A DNA stretch of 64,000 nt, from the NCBI GenBank assembly GCA_002529455.1, contig NYMS01000013.1, positions 62,001-126,000 of the forward strand. Reading direction: 5' to 3'. The position numbers and the translations under genes were made by a program. This document shows, piece after piece, positions 16,274 to 25,835 of this stretch. Source of the DNA: Glycomyces fuscus. GTDB taxonomy: Bacteria > Actinomycetota > Actinomycetes > Streptosporangiales > Streptosporangiaceae. Each line of letters begins with the position of its first letter. The stretch's first letter is position 1. The notes under the pieces were generated by a model. The model was given only the letters and a program-made list of their open reading frames with translations, was not told where the DNA came from and ran no database searches.

Positions 16274-16945
16274 GTGAACGAGACCCCGGGCCAGGAGTCC
16301 GACGCGGGGCCCGGCGTCCCCCCGGACGCGGACGAGCACCTCATCCGGGAGGCGGAGAGGATCGCGGTGGCGCTGGGCAGGATGTTCCCCGACCTGTGCG
16401 AGGTCGTCCTGCACGACCTGAGGAACCCGGACCACGCCATCCGGGTCATCGAGAACAACCTCTCGGGGCGCCAGGTGGGCGACTCGGCGACCGAACTGGG
16501 ACTGCGCCGGATCAGCGACCCCGGCTACCCCAGCGTCATCCAGAACTACGCCAACCGGTTCCCCGACGGCCGCCCGGTCAAGAGCACCTCGATCGGCATC
16601 AGGAACGCCTCCGGCGACTACATCGCCGCACTGTGCCTCAACCTCGACGTGTCGGTGCTCTCGCCGCTGACCCTGACCCTGTCCAACCTGGTCGCGACCG
16701 AGGCCGAGCACCAGGGCGGGTCCCTGGAGACGCTTCGCGACCGCAGCGCCCGGGAGCTGCGCCGGGTCGTGGAGAGCCGCTCGGCCGAGAGGGCGGCCAG
16801 CCCCCGGGCTCTCCCCCGGGAGGCCAAGCGCGAACTCGTGCGCCGGTTGCGCGAGGACGGCTACTTCGGGTCCCGCGACGCCGCGCAGGTGATCGCGGAC
16901 CTGCTCGGCGTCTCCCGCGCCACCGTCTACAACTACGCCAGGTGA
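16274..16945 (+). CDS. YheO-type PAS-like/HTH transcriptional regulator
   Basis: A 223-residue regulator. Residues about 25-130 form the YheO PAS-like domain (ALGRMFPDLCEVVLHDLRNPDHAIRVIENN-type core, then a STSIGIRNASGDYIAALCLNLDVS strand pair). Residues about 165-223 form the DauR/YheO-type HTH (REAKRELVRRLREDGYFGSR, DAAQVIADLLGVSRATVYNY). This domain order is seen in DauR-like regulators of D-amino-acid catabolism, which suits the enzyme encoded next. The GTG at 16274 has AAAGGAG 7 nt upstream. The downstream PLP enzyme gene starts 130 bp later on the same strand, so the two probably form an operon or a regulator-target pair. Confidence 0.82.
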   Translation: MNETPGQESDAGPGVPPDADEHLIREAERIAVALGRMFPDLCEVVLHDLRNPDHAIRVIENNLSGRQVGDSATELGLRRISDPGYPSVIQNYANRFPDGRPVKSTSIGIRNASGDYIAALCLNLDVSVLSPLTLTLSNLVATEAEHQGGSLETLRDRSARELRRVVESRSAERAASPRALPREAKRELVRRLREDGYFGSRDAAQVIADLLGVSRATVYNYAR

Positions 16946-17075
16946 ACAACGGGTGAGCCGCCCGGGCTCCCCGGACGTGCCCGCCTCCGGCGGCGACCCG
17001 GGCGCCGCCGCCCGCCACGGCTCGAACACCGGCCCACAGGACCCCGCCCTTCCCGAGACGCATGGGAGCCCCACC

Positions 17076-18242
17076 GTGACCGCCTCCGCGCCCCCGACCA
17101 CGCTGGCCGACCCGGACACGCCGTTCGCCGTGGTCGACGTGGCCCGCTCGCGACGCAACGTCCGACGCCTGGCCGACCACCTGGACGGGTCGGGGGCGGC
17201 GCTGCGCCCGCACGTGAAGACGGCGAAGAGCCTCCGGGCCGCCGCGCTGATGCACCACGGCCGCCCGGGGCCGATCACGGTCTCCACCCTGGCCGAGGCC
17301 GAGGCGTTCGCCGACGGCGGGTACACCGACATCACCTACGCGGTCGGGATCGACCCGCACAAGCTGCCCCGCGTCGTGGCGCTGCTGCGGCGCGGGGTCG
17401 CGCTCAGGGTCCTCCTGGACAGCCCCGGACAGGCGCGCGCCGTGACCGACGCCGCCGCCGGGGCGGGACTGAGGATCCCGGCCCTGGTCGAGGTCGACTG
17501 CGACGGCCACCGGGGCGGGATACTGCCCGGCGACCCCGCGCTGGTCACCGTCGGACGGCTGCTGCACGGGGCGGGCTGCCTGGACGGGGTCCTCGTGCAC
17601 GCCGGGGAGTCCTACTTCGCCGCGACCGGGGAGGAGCGGCGCAGGGCGGCCGCCCACGAGCGCGACGTCGCCGTCGCGGCCGCGCGGCGGCTGCGGGACC
17701 GGGGGATGGAGGTGGCGACCGTCAGCGTCGGCTCCACCCCCACGGCGCACGCCGCCGACGACCTGACCGGGGTGACCGAGGTGCGCGCCGGCAACTACGT
17801 CTTCTTCGACCTGGTGATGGCGGGCCTGGGCGTGTGCGGGATCGACGACCTCGCGCTGTCCGTCGTCGTCACCGTGATCGGGCACCGGCCCGAGTACGGG
17901 TGGATCCTCACCGACGGCGGCTGGACGGCGATGTCCCGCGACAGGGGGACCGCGAACCAGGCCGTCGACCAGGGCTACGGACTGGTCACCGACCTCGCGG
18001 GCACCCTGGTCCCCGGTCTGGTGATGATCGGGGCCAGCCAGGAGCACGGAGTGCTCAGCGCCCGCGACGGCCACCCGCTGCCCGATCTGCCCCTCGGCAC
18101 CCGGCTGCGGGTCCTGCCCAACCACGCGTGCGCGACCGCCGCCCAGCACGGTGCCTACCTGGTCGTCGACGGAGACGAGCGCACCACGCCCGGCGCCGCC
18201 CCGCGCGTCACCGACGTCTGGGAGCGCGTCACCGGCTGGTGA
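17076..18242 (+). CDS. D-serine dehydratase / D-threonine aldolase-like PLP enzyme (fold type III)
   Basis: A 388-residue protein with the alanine-racemase-like barrel. The PLP lysine is in RPHVKTAKS (Lys48), and the C-terminal domain has LPNHACATAAQH with His350-x-Cys352, the zinc pair conserved in eukaryotic-type D-serine dehydratase (DSD1) and D-threonine aldolase. Other landmarks are HAGESYF and VSVGSTPTA. The reaction is therefore PLP- and metal-dependent cleavage or deamination of a D-beta-hydroxy amino acid; which one is not decidable. The GTG at 17076 has GGGAG about 8 nt upstream. A GTG at 16953 is in frame but would add 41 low-complexity residues. The preceding YheO/DauR-like regulator supports a D-amino-acid role. 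Confidence 0.82.
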   Translation: MTASAPPTTLADPDTPFAVVDVARSRRNVRRLADHLDGSGAALRPHVKTAKSLRAAALMHHGRPGPITVSTLAEAEAFADGGYTDITYAVGIDPHKLPRVVALLRRGVALRVLLDSPGQARAVTDAAAGAGLRIPALVEVDCDGHRGGILPGDPALVTVGRLLHGAGCLDGVLVHAGESYFAATGEERRRAAAHERDVAVAAARRLRDRGMEVATVSVGSTPTAHAADDLTGVTEVRAGNYVFFDLVMAGLGVCGIDDLALSVVVTVIGHRPEYGWILTDGGWTAMSRDRGTANQAVDQGYGLVTDLAGTLVPGLVMIGASQEHGVLSARDGHPLPDLPLGTRLRVLPNHACATAAQHGAYLVVDGDERTTPGAAPRVTDVWERVTGW

Positions 18243-18251
18243 CCGCCCCTG

Positions 18252-18473
18252 GTCTTCGGGGGCATCCAGCGCCTGGCCCCGGAGGTCGTCGAGGACATGC
18301 CCTCCTCGGACGGGGAGGAGCCGCCGAGGGCGATCGCGGACCGACCGTACTCGGGCCGGTTCGCGGTCCGGGTCCCGCCCGAGCCGCACCGCCGGCTCGC
18401 CCTCGAAGCGGCCGAACAGCACGTGTCCCTCAACCGGCTCGCCGCAGCACGTCCCAAGGACTCCTCCGGTGCG
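18252..18473 (+). pseudogene. HicB-type antitoxin remnant
   Basis: The frame reads GIQRLAPEVVEDMPSSDGEE, then RPYSGRFAVRVPPEPHRRLA and LEAAEQHVSLNRLAAA. The YSGRF-VRVPPE-HR-LA-EAAE--VSLN block is the C-terminal ribbon-helix-helix of HicB antitoxins. The usual N-terminal HicB domain is missing, no start fits, and after the helix the frame decays into Gly/Arg-rich codons that overlap the next gene on the other strand. No HicA toxin is adjacent. I read it as a relic of a toxin-antitoxin or HicB-like regulator gene filling the 337-bp gap between 18243 and 18579. Confidence 0.6.
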
Positions 18474-18579
18474 GCGTGCGGGTGGCGCCGCGGGGCGGAC
18501 GGGGGTGCCCGCGTCCCGGGAGACGCGGGCACCGCGACCACGGCCGGGCCGCCTCGGGGCCTGCCCGGCGGACGCACCC

Positions 18580-19041
18580 CTAGTCCAGGCAGAACTCGTT
18601 GCCCTCGGGGTCGGTCATCACGATGAAGCCGGTCTCCAGCGGCGGCTCGGGGTCCTGGCGGCGCACCCGCGCCGCCCCCAGCGCGACGAGCCGTTCGCAC
18701 TCGGCCTCCAGCGCCGCCATCCGCTCCTCCCCCCGCAGTCCGGGAGCCGCACGCACGTCGAGGTGGAGGCGGTTCTTGACGACCTTGTCCTCCGGCACCT
18801 GCTGGAAGAACAGCCGCAGGCCGCGCCCCTCGGGGTCCTCGACGGCCGATCTCGTGTTGCGCTGCTCCTCCGGCACGCCGATCCGCGCGAGGAAGTCGTC
18901 CCACGCGGCCAGCGGGTCGGCGCCCTCGGGCAGGTCGGCTCCGGGCGGGCCGGGGTGGACGTAGCCCAGCGCGTCGCGCCAGAAGGACGACAGGGCCCGC
19001 GGGTCGTGGGCGTCGAAGGTGATCTGGACGTCGAGGCTCAT
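18580..19041 (-). CDS. VOC (glyoxalase/bleomycin-resistance fold) protein
   Basis: A 153-residue vicinal-oxygen-chelate protein with two beta-alpha-beta-beta-beta modules: VQITFDAHDPRALSSFWRDALGY, then LRLFFQQVPEDKVVKNRLHLDV, and the closing ETGFIVMTDPEGNEFCLD, typical of actinobacterial VOC proteins (DPEGNEFCL). Metal ligands His/Glu are plausible at HLDV and NEFC, but the substrate is unknown. It overlaps the DinB-like gene by 4 bp (ATGA at 19038-19041), so the two are translationally coupled and probably act in the same response, under the divergent WYL regulator. Confidence 0.85.
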   Translation of the reverse strand: MSLDVQITFDAHDPRALSSFWRDALGYVHPGPPGADLPEGADPLAAWDDFLARIGVPEEQRNTRSAVEDPEGRGLRLFFQQVPEDKVVKNRLHLDVRAAPGLRGEERMAALEAECERLVALGAARVRRQDPEPPLETGFIVMTDPEGNEFCLD

Positions 19042-19625
19042 CGGTTCGCTCCGCTCGCGGTGGGTTCGGTGTGCAGGTAGAGGTCGCGCAGCAGGCAGAC
19101 CTCGGACAGGTGGTGGATCAGCTCGCGGTGGATGTGCAGCACCAGGTCCGCCATGGGCGCCTCGGGATAGGGCTCCTTCGCGCCGACCGGGGCCCGCAGC
19201 GCGGCCTCGTCGAGGCCGCGCACCCCGGCCGTCCAGACGCCGACCTGGGCTTCGAGCTGGTCGAGCGCGGCCGCCGCGCTCCCGGCGTACTCCCAGGTCT
19301 CGTACGACGCCGCCGGTGCGCCGAAGTGCGCCGCGTTGCGCGCGGCGAGCACGCCGACGATGACGTGGCCGAGCCGCCAGGCGATCGTGGTGAAGGGCGC
19401 GGGGTCCGGCTCGGGAAAGGCGAAGTCGATCGTGAAGTCCCCGGAACCGGCCTGCACCGGTGCCGTCGAGCTGCCGCGCGGCCGCACGCTCCAGGCGTCC
19501 GGCACCGGCGACCAGAAGTACTCGTCGTCGGTGAGGCCCTCGAACCGGCGGCGGACGTGGTGGTTCCAGTGGAACTCCCACTGCTCGCGCAGTGTCCGGT
19601 TCCAGCCGTGCTCTGCTGTGTCCAT
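19038..19625 (-). CDS. DinB-like four-helix-bundle protein
   Basis: A 195-residue DinB/YfiT-family protein. It has the metal-site histidines in characteristic positions: HWNHHVRRRFEGLTDDEYFW near the N-terminus, TIAWRLGHVIVGVLAARN in the middle and MADLVLHIHRELIHHLSEVCLLRDLY at the end, giving the H...H-x3-H arrangement of DinB proteins, many of which are thiol-dependent transferases. The specific thiol and substrate are unknown. A CAGAGT hexamer lies 6 nt before the ATG (leaderless, moderate support). First gene of the DinB-VOC operon, divergent from the WYL regulator. Confidence 0.82.
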   Translation of the reverse strand: MDTAEHGWNRTLREQWEFHWNHHVRRRFEGLTDDEYFWSPVPDAWSVRPRGSSTAPVQAGSGDFTIDFAFPEPDPAPFTTIAWRLGHVIVGVLAARNAAHFGAPAASYETWEYAGSAAAALDQLEAQVGVWTAGVRGLDEAALRAPVGAKEPYPEAPMADLVLHIHRELIHHLSEVCLLRDLYLHTEPTASGANR

Positions 19626-19646
19626 GGGGCCACTCTGACACCTCTG

Positions 19647-19665
19647 GCGGACAGGATCGGTCCGC
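19647..19665. promoter_or_regulatory. Candidate WYL-regulator operator, GCGGAC-N7-GTCCGC
   Basis: A perfect 6-bp inverted repeat in the 62-bp gap between the divergent DinB-like and WYL genes, flanked by CTCTGGC at 19643 and again at 19669. Its central position lets one regulator control both promoters. Confidence 0.45.
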
Positions 19666-19687
19666 TATCTCTGGCAGGGTGGACCGC

Positions 19688-20686
19688 ATGGACACGGCAG
19701 GCGGCGGCGAGCGCGGTACGACGGAGCGGGTGCTCATGCTGCTCGGGCTGTTGCAGCAGCGCCGGGTCTGGACCGGCCCCGAGCTCGCCGACCGGCTCGG
19801 GGTCACGCCGCGCACGGTACGGCGTGACGTCGACCGGCTGCGCGCGCTCGGCTACCCGGTGCACGCCAGCCAGGGCGTCGGAGGCGGTTACCGGCTCGGC
19901 CCGGGCCGGGACCTGCCGCCGCTGCTCCTGGACGACGAGGAGGCGATCGCCACCGTGGTCTCCCTGCTCGCCGGTGCGGGCGGTGCGGACGGCGGCGCCG
20001 GCGACGCCGCGCTGCGGGCGCTGACCAAGCTCGACCGGGTGCTGCCCACGCGGTTGCGGCACGAGGTACGCACGCTCGCCGGCTCGGTGGAGTCCTTCGG
20101 CGCAGGCCGCACGCCGGTCGACCCCGAGGTGCTCATGACGCTGGCCGGAGCCTGCCGCGACGAGGTCGAGACCGGTTTCGACTACCCGTCCGGGAGCGGG
20201 GTGCGGCGGCGGCGGGTCGAGCCCTACCGCCTGGTCGCCTCCGACCGGCGCTGGTACCTCCTCGCCTACGACCTCGACCGCGACGGCTGGCGCAGCTTCC
20301 GCGTCGACCGGATGGCCGGTGTGTCCGCGCGGACCTGGCGCTTCCACCCGCGGACGGCTCCCGATGCGGCGGCGTACGTGCAGGAGGGCGTGGCGAGCCG
20401 GGTCTACCCGCGCCGGGCGCGCTTCCTCGTGCACGCGCCGGCCGAGACGGTACGCGCGCAGATCCCGGCGTCGGCGGCGGTCGTGCGGCGGCGGGGAAGC
20501 CGGAGCTGCGAGGTGCTCAGCGGCGGCGACGACCTCGACTTCGTGCTCATGCACGTGCTCCTTCTGGGACATGACTTCGAGGTGCTCGACCCTCCGGAGC
20601 TGGGGAGGCGCTGTCACGTGCTGGCGCGAAGACTGGTGTCGGCGGGGGCGGCGGTCCCACCGGCGCCGGACGGGGAGGAGCCCTGA
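19688..20686 (+). CDS. HTH-WYL transcriptional regulator (YafY/DeoR-like)
   Basis: A 332-residue regulator. The N-terminal HTH_11 is at about residues 12-62 (TERVLMLLGLLQQRRVWTGP, LADRLGVTPRTVRRDVDRLRALGYPV, followed by GGGYRLG). A linker and the WYL domain follow (RRRRVEPYRLVASDRRWYLLAYDLDRDGWRSFRVDRM, with W-YLLAYD and FRVDRM), then the WCX extension. WYL proteins sense nucleic acid or small ligands; family members near DinB/VOC genes usually control them. The ATG at 19688 follows CAGGGT by 7 nt and lacks a ribosome-binding site, suggesting a leaderless message; an upstream in-frame GTG/ATG would lie in the neighbour's coding region. Confidence 0.88.
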   Translation: MDTAGGGERGTTERVLMLLGLLQQRRVWTGPELADRLGVTPRTVRRDVDRLRALGYPVHASQGVGGGYRLGPGRDLPPLLLDDEEAIATVVSLLAGAGGADGGAGDAALRALTKLDRVLPTRLRHEVRTLAGSVESFGAGRTPVDPEVLMTLAGACRDEVETGFDYPSGSGVRRRRVEPYRLVASDRRWYLLAYDLDRDGWRSFRVDRMAGVSARTWRFHPRTAPDAAAYVQEGVASRVYPRRARFLVHAPAETVRAQIPASAAVVRRRGSRSCEVLSGGDDLDFVLMHVLLLGHDFEVLDPPELGRRCHVLARRLVSAGAAVPPAPDGEEP

Positions 20687-20838
20687 GCCCTGTCCGGGCT
20701 CCGGGACGGTTCCGGTTGCGGGGGCGTCCGATGGCCGGATCGGGGACCTCCCACGGGCGGCTCTTCGACGCGGTCCGCTCCTACTGTGCGTCGGGCCGAA
20801 CGTGAGGGCCCGGTGACCGGGCGCGCCCCCGGCGGCCC

Positions 20839-20881
20839 GGGGTGCCCGTCCCGGCGCGCGCCGCGCCCGGACGGGCGCCCC
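20839..20881. terminator. GC hairpin between convergent genes
   Basis: GGGGTGCCCGTCC (20839-20851) pairs with GGACGGGCGCCCC (20869-20881), 12 of 13 with a G-U pair. It sits between the WYL gene stop and the leftward UvrA-like gene stop, so it can serve both. Confidence 0.5.
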
Positions 20882-20895
20882 TCACCGGCGGGCGG

Positions 20896-23166
<2,271 letters not shown>

Positions 23167-23183
23167 GCTGCTCCTCAGAGGTC

Positions 23184-23230
23184 CTTATGGCGTAAGCTGA
23201 TGGCTGGAGAACGTTAGTTTATAGCGTAAG
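23184..23230. promoter_or_regulatory. Paired TetR operators between UvrA-like and TetR genes
   Basis: CTTATGGCGTAAG (23184-23196) and TTTATAGCGTAAG (23218-23230) are two near-palindromes whose centres are 34 bp apart. The first covers the UvrA-like promoter side and the second overlaps the ribosome-binding site of the TetR gene, so the TetR protein can repress both. The same motif pair occurs at 48560-48605. Confidence 0.65.
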
Positions 23231-23239
23231 GAGATGCAA

Positions 23240-24040
23240 GTGGTGGTCTACGCCGGCCAGGGTGACGCACGTCGCACCATGGACCTGCTGTGGCGGTCCC
23301 GAGGCGGGGACGCCGCACGGACCGCCCCCGGGCCCAAACCCGAACTCAGCGTGGACCTGGTGGTGGAGACCGCCATCGCCCTCGCCGACGCCGAGGGGAT
23401 GCAGGCACTGTCCATGCGCGCGGTGGGCCAGCGCCTGGGCCGTACCGCCATGTCGCTGTACACGTACGTGGCCAGCAAGAACGAACTCGTGGAGCTGATG
23501 TACGACCACGCCTTCGGGGAGCTGGCCGACGCCGCCGAGGGCGACGCCGAACCAGACTGGCGCACGGCTACGACATCCTGGGCCACCCGGCTGTGGGACT
23601 TCTACCTGCGCCACCCCTGGACCCTGGAGGTCTCCCAGGCCCGCCCGGTGCTGGGCCCCAACGAGTACCGGCTGTTCGAGTCGCTGGCCGTGGTGCTGCA
23701 CCGCGCCGGGCTGGGCCCCACGCAGATCCGCAGCGCCTACGGCAACCTGTTCACCCTCGTGCGCGGACCCGTGCAGATCGCCTCGGAGTCACGCCGCGCC
23801 CCGGAGGTCACGGGCGTGCCCGAGGACGAGTGGTGGCACGAGCGCTCGGCCCAGCTGGAGCGGGTCGCCCCGGACTTCGACGAGCGCTTCCCCGTGCTGT
23901 CCCTCCTGTCCGACCAGGGCGCCTTCAGCAACGAGAACCAGAACGAGCCCTACCTGGAGCAGGAGGCGTGGGAGACCTTCCGCTTCGGGCTCAACGCGCT
24001 GCTGGACGGCCTACAGGCCGCCATCGGCCCGCGCGGGTGA
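23240..24040 (+). CDS. TetR family regulator (tetracycline-repressor C-terminal type)
   Basis: About 266 residues. A short basic lead is followed by the HTH (ELSVDLVVETAIALADAEGM, LSMRAVGQRLGRTAMSLYTYV) and a long helical domain of the TetR_C_1 class ending FRFGLNALLDGLQAAI. AAGGAG directly adjoins the ATG at 23234, so the GTG at 23240 (6-nt spacing) is preferred; the ATG at 23279 (MDLLWRSRGG) is where many relatives begin and also remains possible. Divergent from the UvrA-like ATPase, whose promoter region carries two matching operators. Ligand presumably a DNA-active drug. Confidence 0.85.
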   Translation: MVVYAGQGDARRTMDLLWRSRGGDAARTAPGPKPELSVDLVVETAIALADAEGMQALSMRAVGQRLGRTAMSLYTYVASKNELVELMYDHAFGELADAAEGDAEPDWRTATTSWATRLWDFYLRHPWTLEVSQARPVLGPNEYRLFESLAVVLHRAGLGPTQIRSAYGNLFTLVRGPVQIASESRRAPEVTGVPEDEWWHERSAQLERVAPDFDERFPVLSLLSDQGAFSNENQNEPYLEQEAWETFRFGLNALLDGLQAAIGPRG

Positions 24041-24079
24041 GCGCGCCGGTGCCCGGACCGCCGCCGGGGCGGGCGCAGC

Positions 24080-24180
24080 TCACCGGGGCCGGGCGAAGGT
24101 GATGATCTCCCCGCTCACGTCGGTGGGCGGGCTGCGGTCCCGGCAGCCGTACCGCGCGCTCGCCTCCAGCCCCGCCGCAG
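24080..24180 (-). pseudogene. Second copy of the methyltransferase 3' end (about 31 codons)
   Basis: The leftward frame ending at the TGA of 24080-24082 reads AGLEASARYGCRDRSPPTDV and SGEIITFARPR, matching the intact methyltransferase C-terminus AGLDVSAQYGYWDRSPLTDV / SEEIITFARPR at 24912-25010. DNA identity is roughly 90 percent over ~97 bp, in direct orientation, 832 bp apart. Upstream of it the similarity stops and the toxin gene begins. It is a leftover of a duplicated or replaced paralogue. Confidence 0.7.
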
Positions 24181-24215
24181 CACCTCTCGGCCGGTGGCTG
24201 TGCGCGCTGGCCGCC

Positions 24216-24536
24216 TCACAGGCCCAGTGCCGCCCGGAGCCCGTTCGCCACGTAGGTCATGGTCGCGAAGCTGAGTGCTCCCTGGTCCTCGATGAGGTCC
24301 TCACCGTCCAACAGGGTGATGTCGTCGCACATGACCCGTCCGACGAAGGGACGGTCCGCGGGCCCCAACGCCACGATCGTGGTTGTGGGAGTGCGCGGAG
24401 TCGTGGTCAGCCGTACCGCCAGGCAGTCCCCCAGCGCCCGGTTGCGGTGGTTGTTGGACACCACCACCCAGGGTTTGCGTCCGAAGCCGATGTCGGCGGC
24501 GTAGACCCGGCCCCGCACCGGGACCAGCGGCGCCAT
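24216..24536 (-). CDS. MazF/PemK-type endoribonuclease toxin
   Basis: A 106-residue PemK/MazF-fold protein: VPVRGRVYAADIGFGRKPWVVVSNNHRNRALGDCLAVRLTT, with the RG-Y-aDi...KP-vVvSnn-rN signature, and later FVGRVMCDDITLLDGEDL, the strand-helix that completes the dimer. The Arg after the first strand and the Thr in RLTT are the expected catalytic neighbourhood for sequence-specific mRNA cleavage. Its start overlaps the antitoxin stop (TGATG at 24534-24538), so the two are translationally coupled. Toxicity and cleavage site are inferred from family. Confidence 0.85.
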   Translation of the reverse strand: MAPLVPVRGRVYAADIGFGRKPWVVVSNNHRNRALGDCLAVRLTTTPRTPTTTIVALGPADRPFVGRVMCDDITLLDGEDLIEDQGALSFATMTYVANGLRAALGL

Positions 24537-24838
24537 CAGTCGGCCTGCTGGCGGCGGCTGACACGACCGCGCATGGCCGCTCTGGCCTCCGTGTCCTCTC
24601 TGGTGTCCTCCCTGGCCATGGCCGCGTACTCCTGGGCCAGGACCTCCTCGGCCACGGCGGTCCGACCGGCTTCCAGCAGGGCCGCCAGAGCCGCGCTCTC
24701 CGACAGTTCGCCTTCGGGCAGCCCGCCCACGAGACCGGCGACGGCACGGCGTTCAGGGGTCTCGGGATGTTGGATCCGCTCCGCCAGGCAGGCAGCGTTC
24801 GCCCGCACCGGCACGGACTTCCTCTTCTTTGTTTCCAT
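24536..24838 (-). CDS. Antitoxin partner of the MazF-like toxin
   Basis: A 100-residue charged protein with a basic N-terminus (METKKRKSVPVRAN), a helical centre (SESAALAALLEAGRTAVAEEVLAQEYAAMARE) and a polar tail. It has no clear AbrB or CopG motif, but its position directly before the toxin gene, 1-nt overlap and size are those of a MazE-like antitoxin. The upstream region is A/T-rich and repeats ATGCAG at 24849 and 24864 (in 24849-24869), a possible autoregulatory site. The C-terminal part would be expected to wrap the toxin. Confidence 0.7.
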   Translation of the reverse strand: METKKRKSVPVRANAACLAERIQHPETPERRAVAGLVGGLPEGELSESAALAALLEAGRTAVAEEVLAQEYAAMAREDTREDTEARAAMRGRVSRRQQAD

Positions 24839-24911
24839 GACTCATATCATGCAGCAAAAAGTGATGCAGATGTCGGGGATTCGCGGCACGGGTTCTCGGT
24901 GCACACGCCGG

Positions 24912-25676
24912 TCACCGCGGCCGGGCGAAGGTGATGATCTCCTCGCTCACGTCGGTGAGCGGGCTGCGGTCCCAGTAGCCGTACTGCGCGCTCACGTCCA
25001 GTCCGGCCTCCGCCAGGAGGCCGTTCAGGGCGTCGGCGTCCAGGAAGCGCAGCGTGCTGCGGCTGCTCTCGGGCTCGTCCCAGCCCTCGACGCCGTAGTC
25101 GGAGGTGAAGGTGACCAGGTCCCCCTCCACGCTCTCCAGCCGGTGGACACAGGTGGCCCTGCGCCCTCCGGGGCCGTCCACGGTGCGCACCCGCTCGGGG
25201 GTCCATGCCTCCCAGCCCCTGGCGGCCGGGTTGCGGGTCTCGAACACGAACCGGCCGTCGCCGGTCAGGGCGCGGCACACCGCCGCCAGGAACTCCCGCA
25301 ACCCGTCGTCGGTGAGGAACACCTGGAAGGCGTGCCCGGTCATGACGACGAGATCGAACTCGTCCTCGTAGGGGCCGCCCGCCTCCCGGCCGTAGGGGCC
25401 GTGGACCAGGTCTCCGAGGACCCACTCGACGTCGTCGCGGTCGCGCCGACCGACCTCCAGCATCGCGTCGGCCGGGTCCAGACCGACCAGGCGCCCGGTG
25501 TGGCCGCGCTCGCGCGCCACCCGCTGGAGCTTACCCGTTCCGCAGCCCACGTCCAGGACGGAGCGGGCGGCCATGACCAGGTCGAGGTAGAAGTCGTCCT
25601 GGGGCGAACACCGCCAGAAGTTGAAGTAGTCGTAGAGCTCGGCCAGGTCCGGATGGGAGAAGAGGCGATCGACCAT
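24912..25676 (-). CDS. Class I SAM-dependent methyltransferase
   Basis: A 254-residue methyltransferase. Motif I is SVLDVGCGTGKLQRVA at about residues 40-55, GLDPADAMLEVGRR supplies the acidic residue after strand 2, VEWVLGDL follows, and FDLVVMTGHAFQVFLTDDGL is the motif II/catalytic region; the C-terminal half is a beta-rich lid (FTSDYGVEGWDEP). The YDYFNFWRCSPQDDFYLDL N-terminal helix is typical of small-molecule enzymes in actinomycetes. The ATG at 25676 is chosen because the 24 codons before it encode nothing conserved. Its last ~31 codons are duplicated at 24080-24180, on the far side of the toxin-antitoxin pair. Substrate unknown. Confidence 0.85.
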   Translation of the reverse strand: MVDRLFSHPDLAELYDYFNFWRCSPQDDFYLDLVMAARSVLDVGCGTGKLQRVARERGHTGRLVGLDPADAMLEVGRRDRDDVEWVLGDLVHGPYGREAGGPYEDEFDLVVMTGHAFQVFLTDDGLREFLAAVCRALTGDGRFVFETRNPAARGWEAWTPERVRTVDGPGGRRATCVHRLESVEGDLVTFTSDYGVEGWDEPESSRSTLRFLDADALNGLLAEAGLDVSAQYGYWDRSPLTDVSEEIITFARPR

Positions 25677-25835
25677 CGGGCCATTGTGGCCGACCGCTCC
25701 CCCGCCGTCACCGGGTTTTACGCCCTTCCGAGCACGGGGCCCGACCACGCGACCGGGCGACGCTTCGACCTCACGGCGCCGGACGCGGTGCTGCCGGTCG
25801 AGGTCCCTGCCGTGCCCGGTCGGTCGGCACTACGA

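Noticed and set aside
24216..24838. Reading the toxin-antitoxin pair as inserted by a transposon with a fresh target duplication
   Set aside because: The flanking copies differ by about 10 percent and no transposase or inverted ends are present, so a simple recent insertion does not fit.
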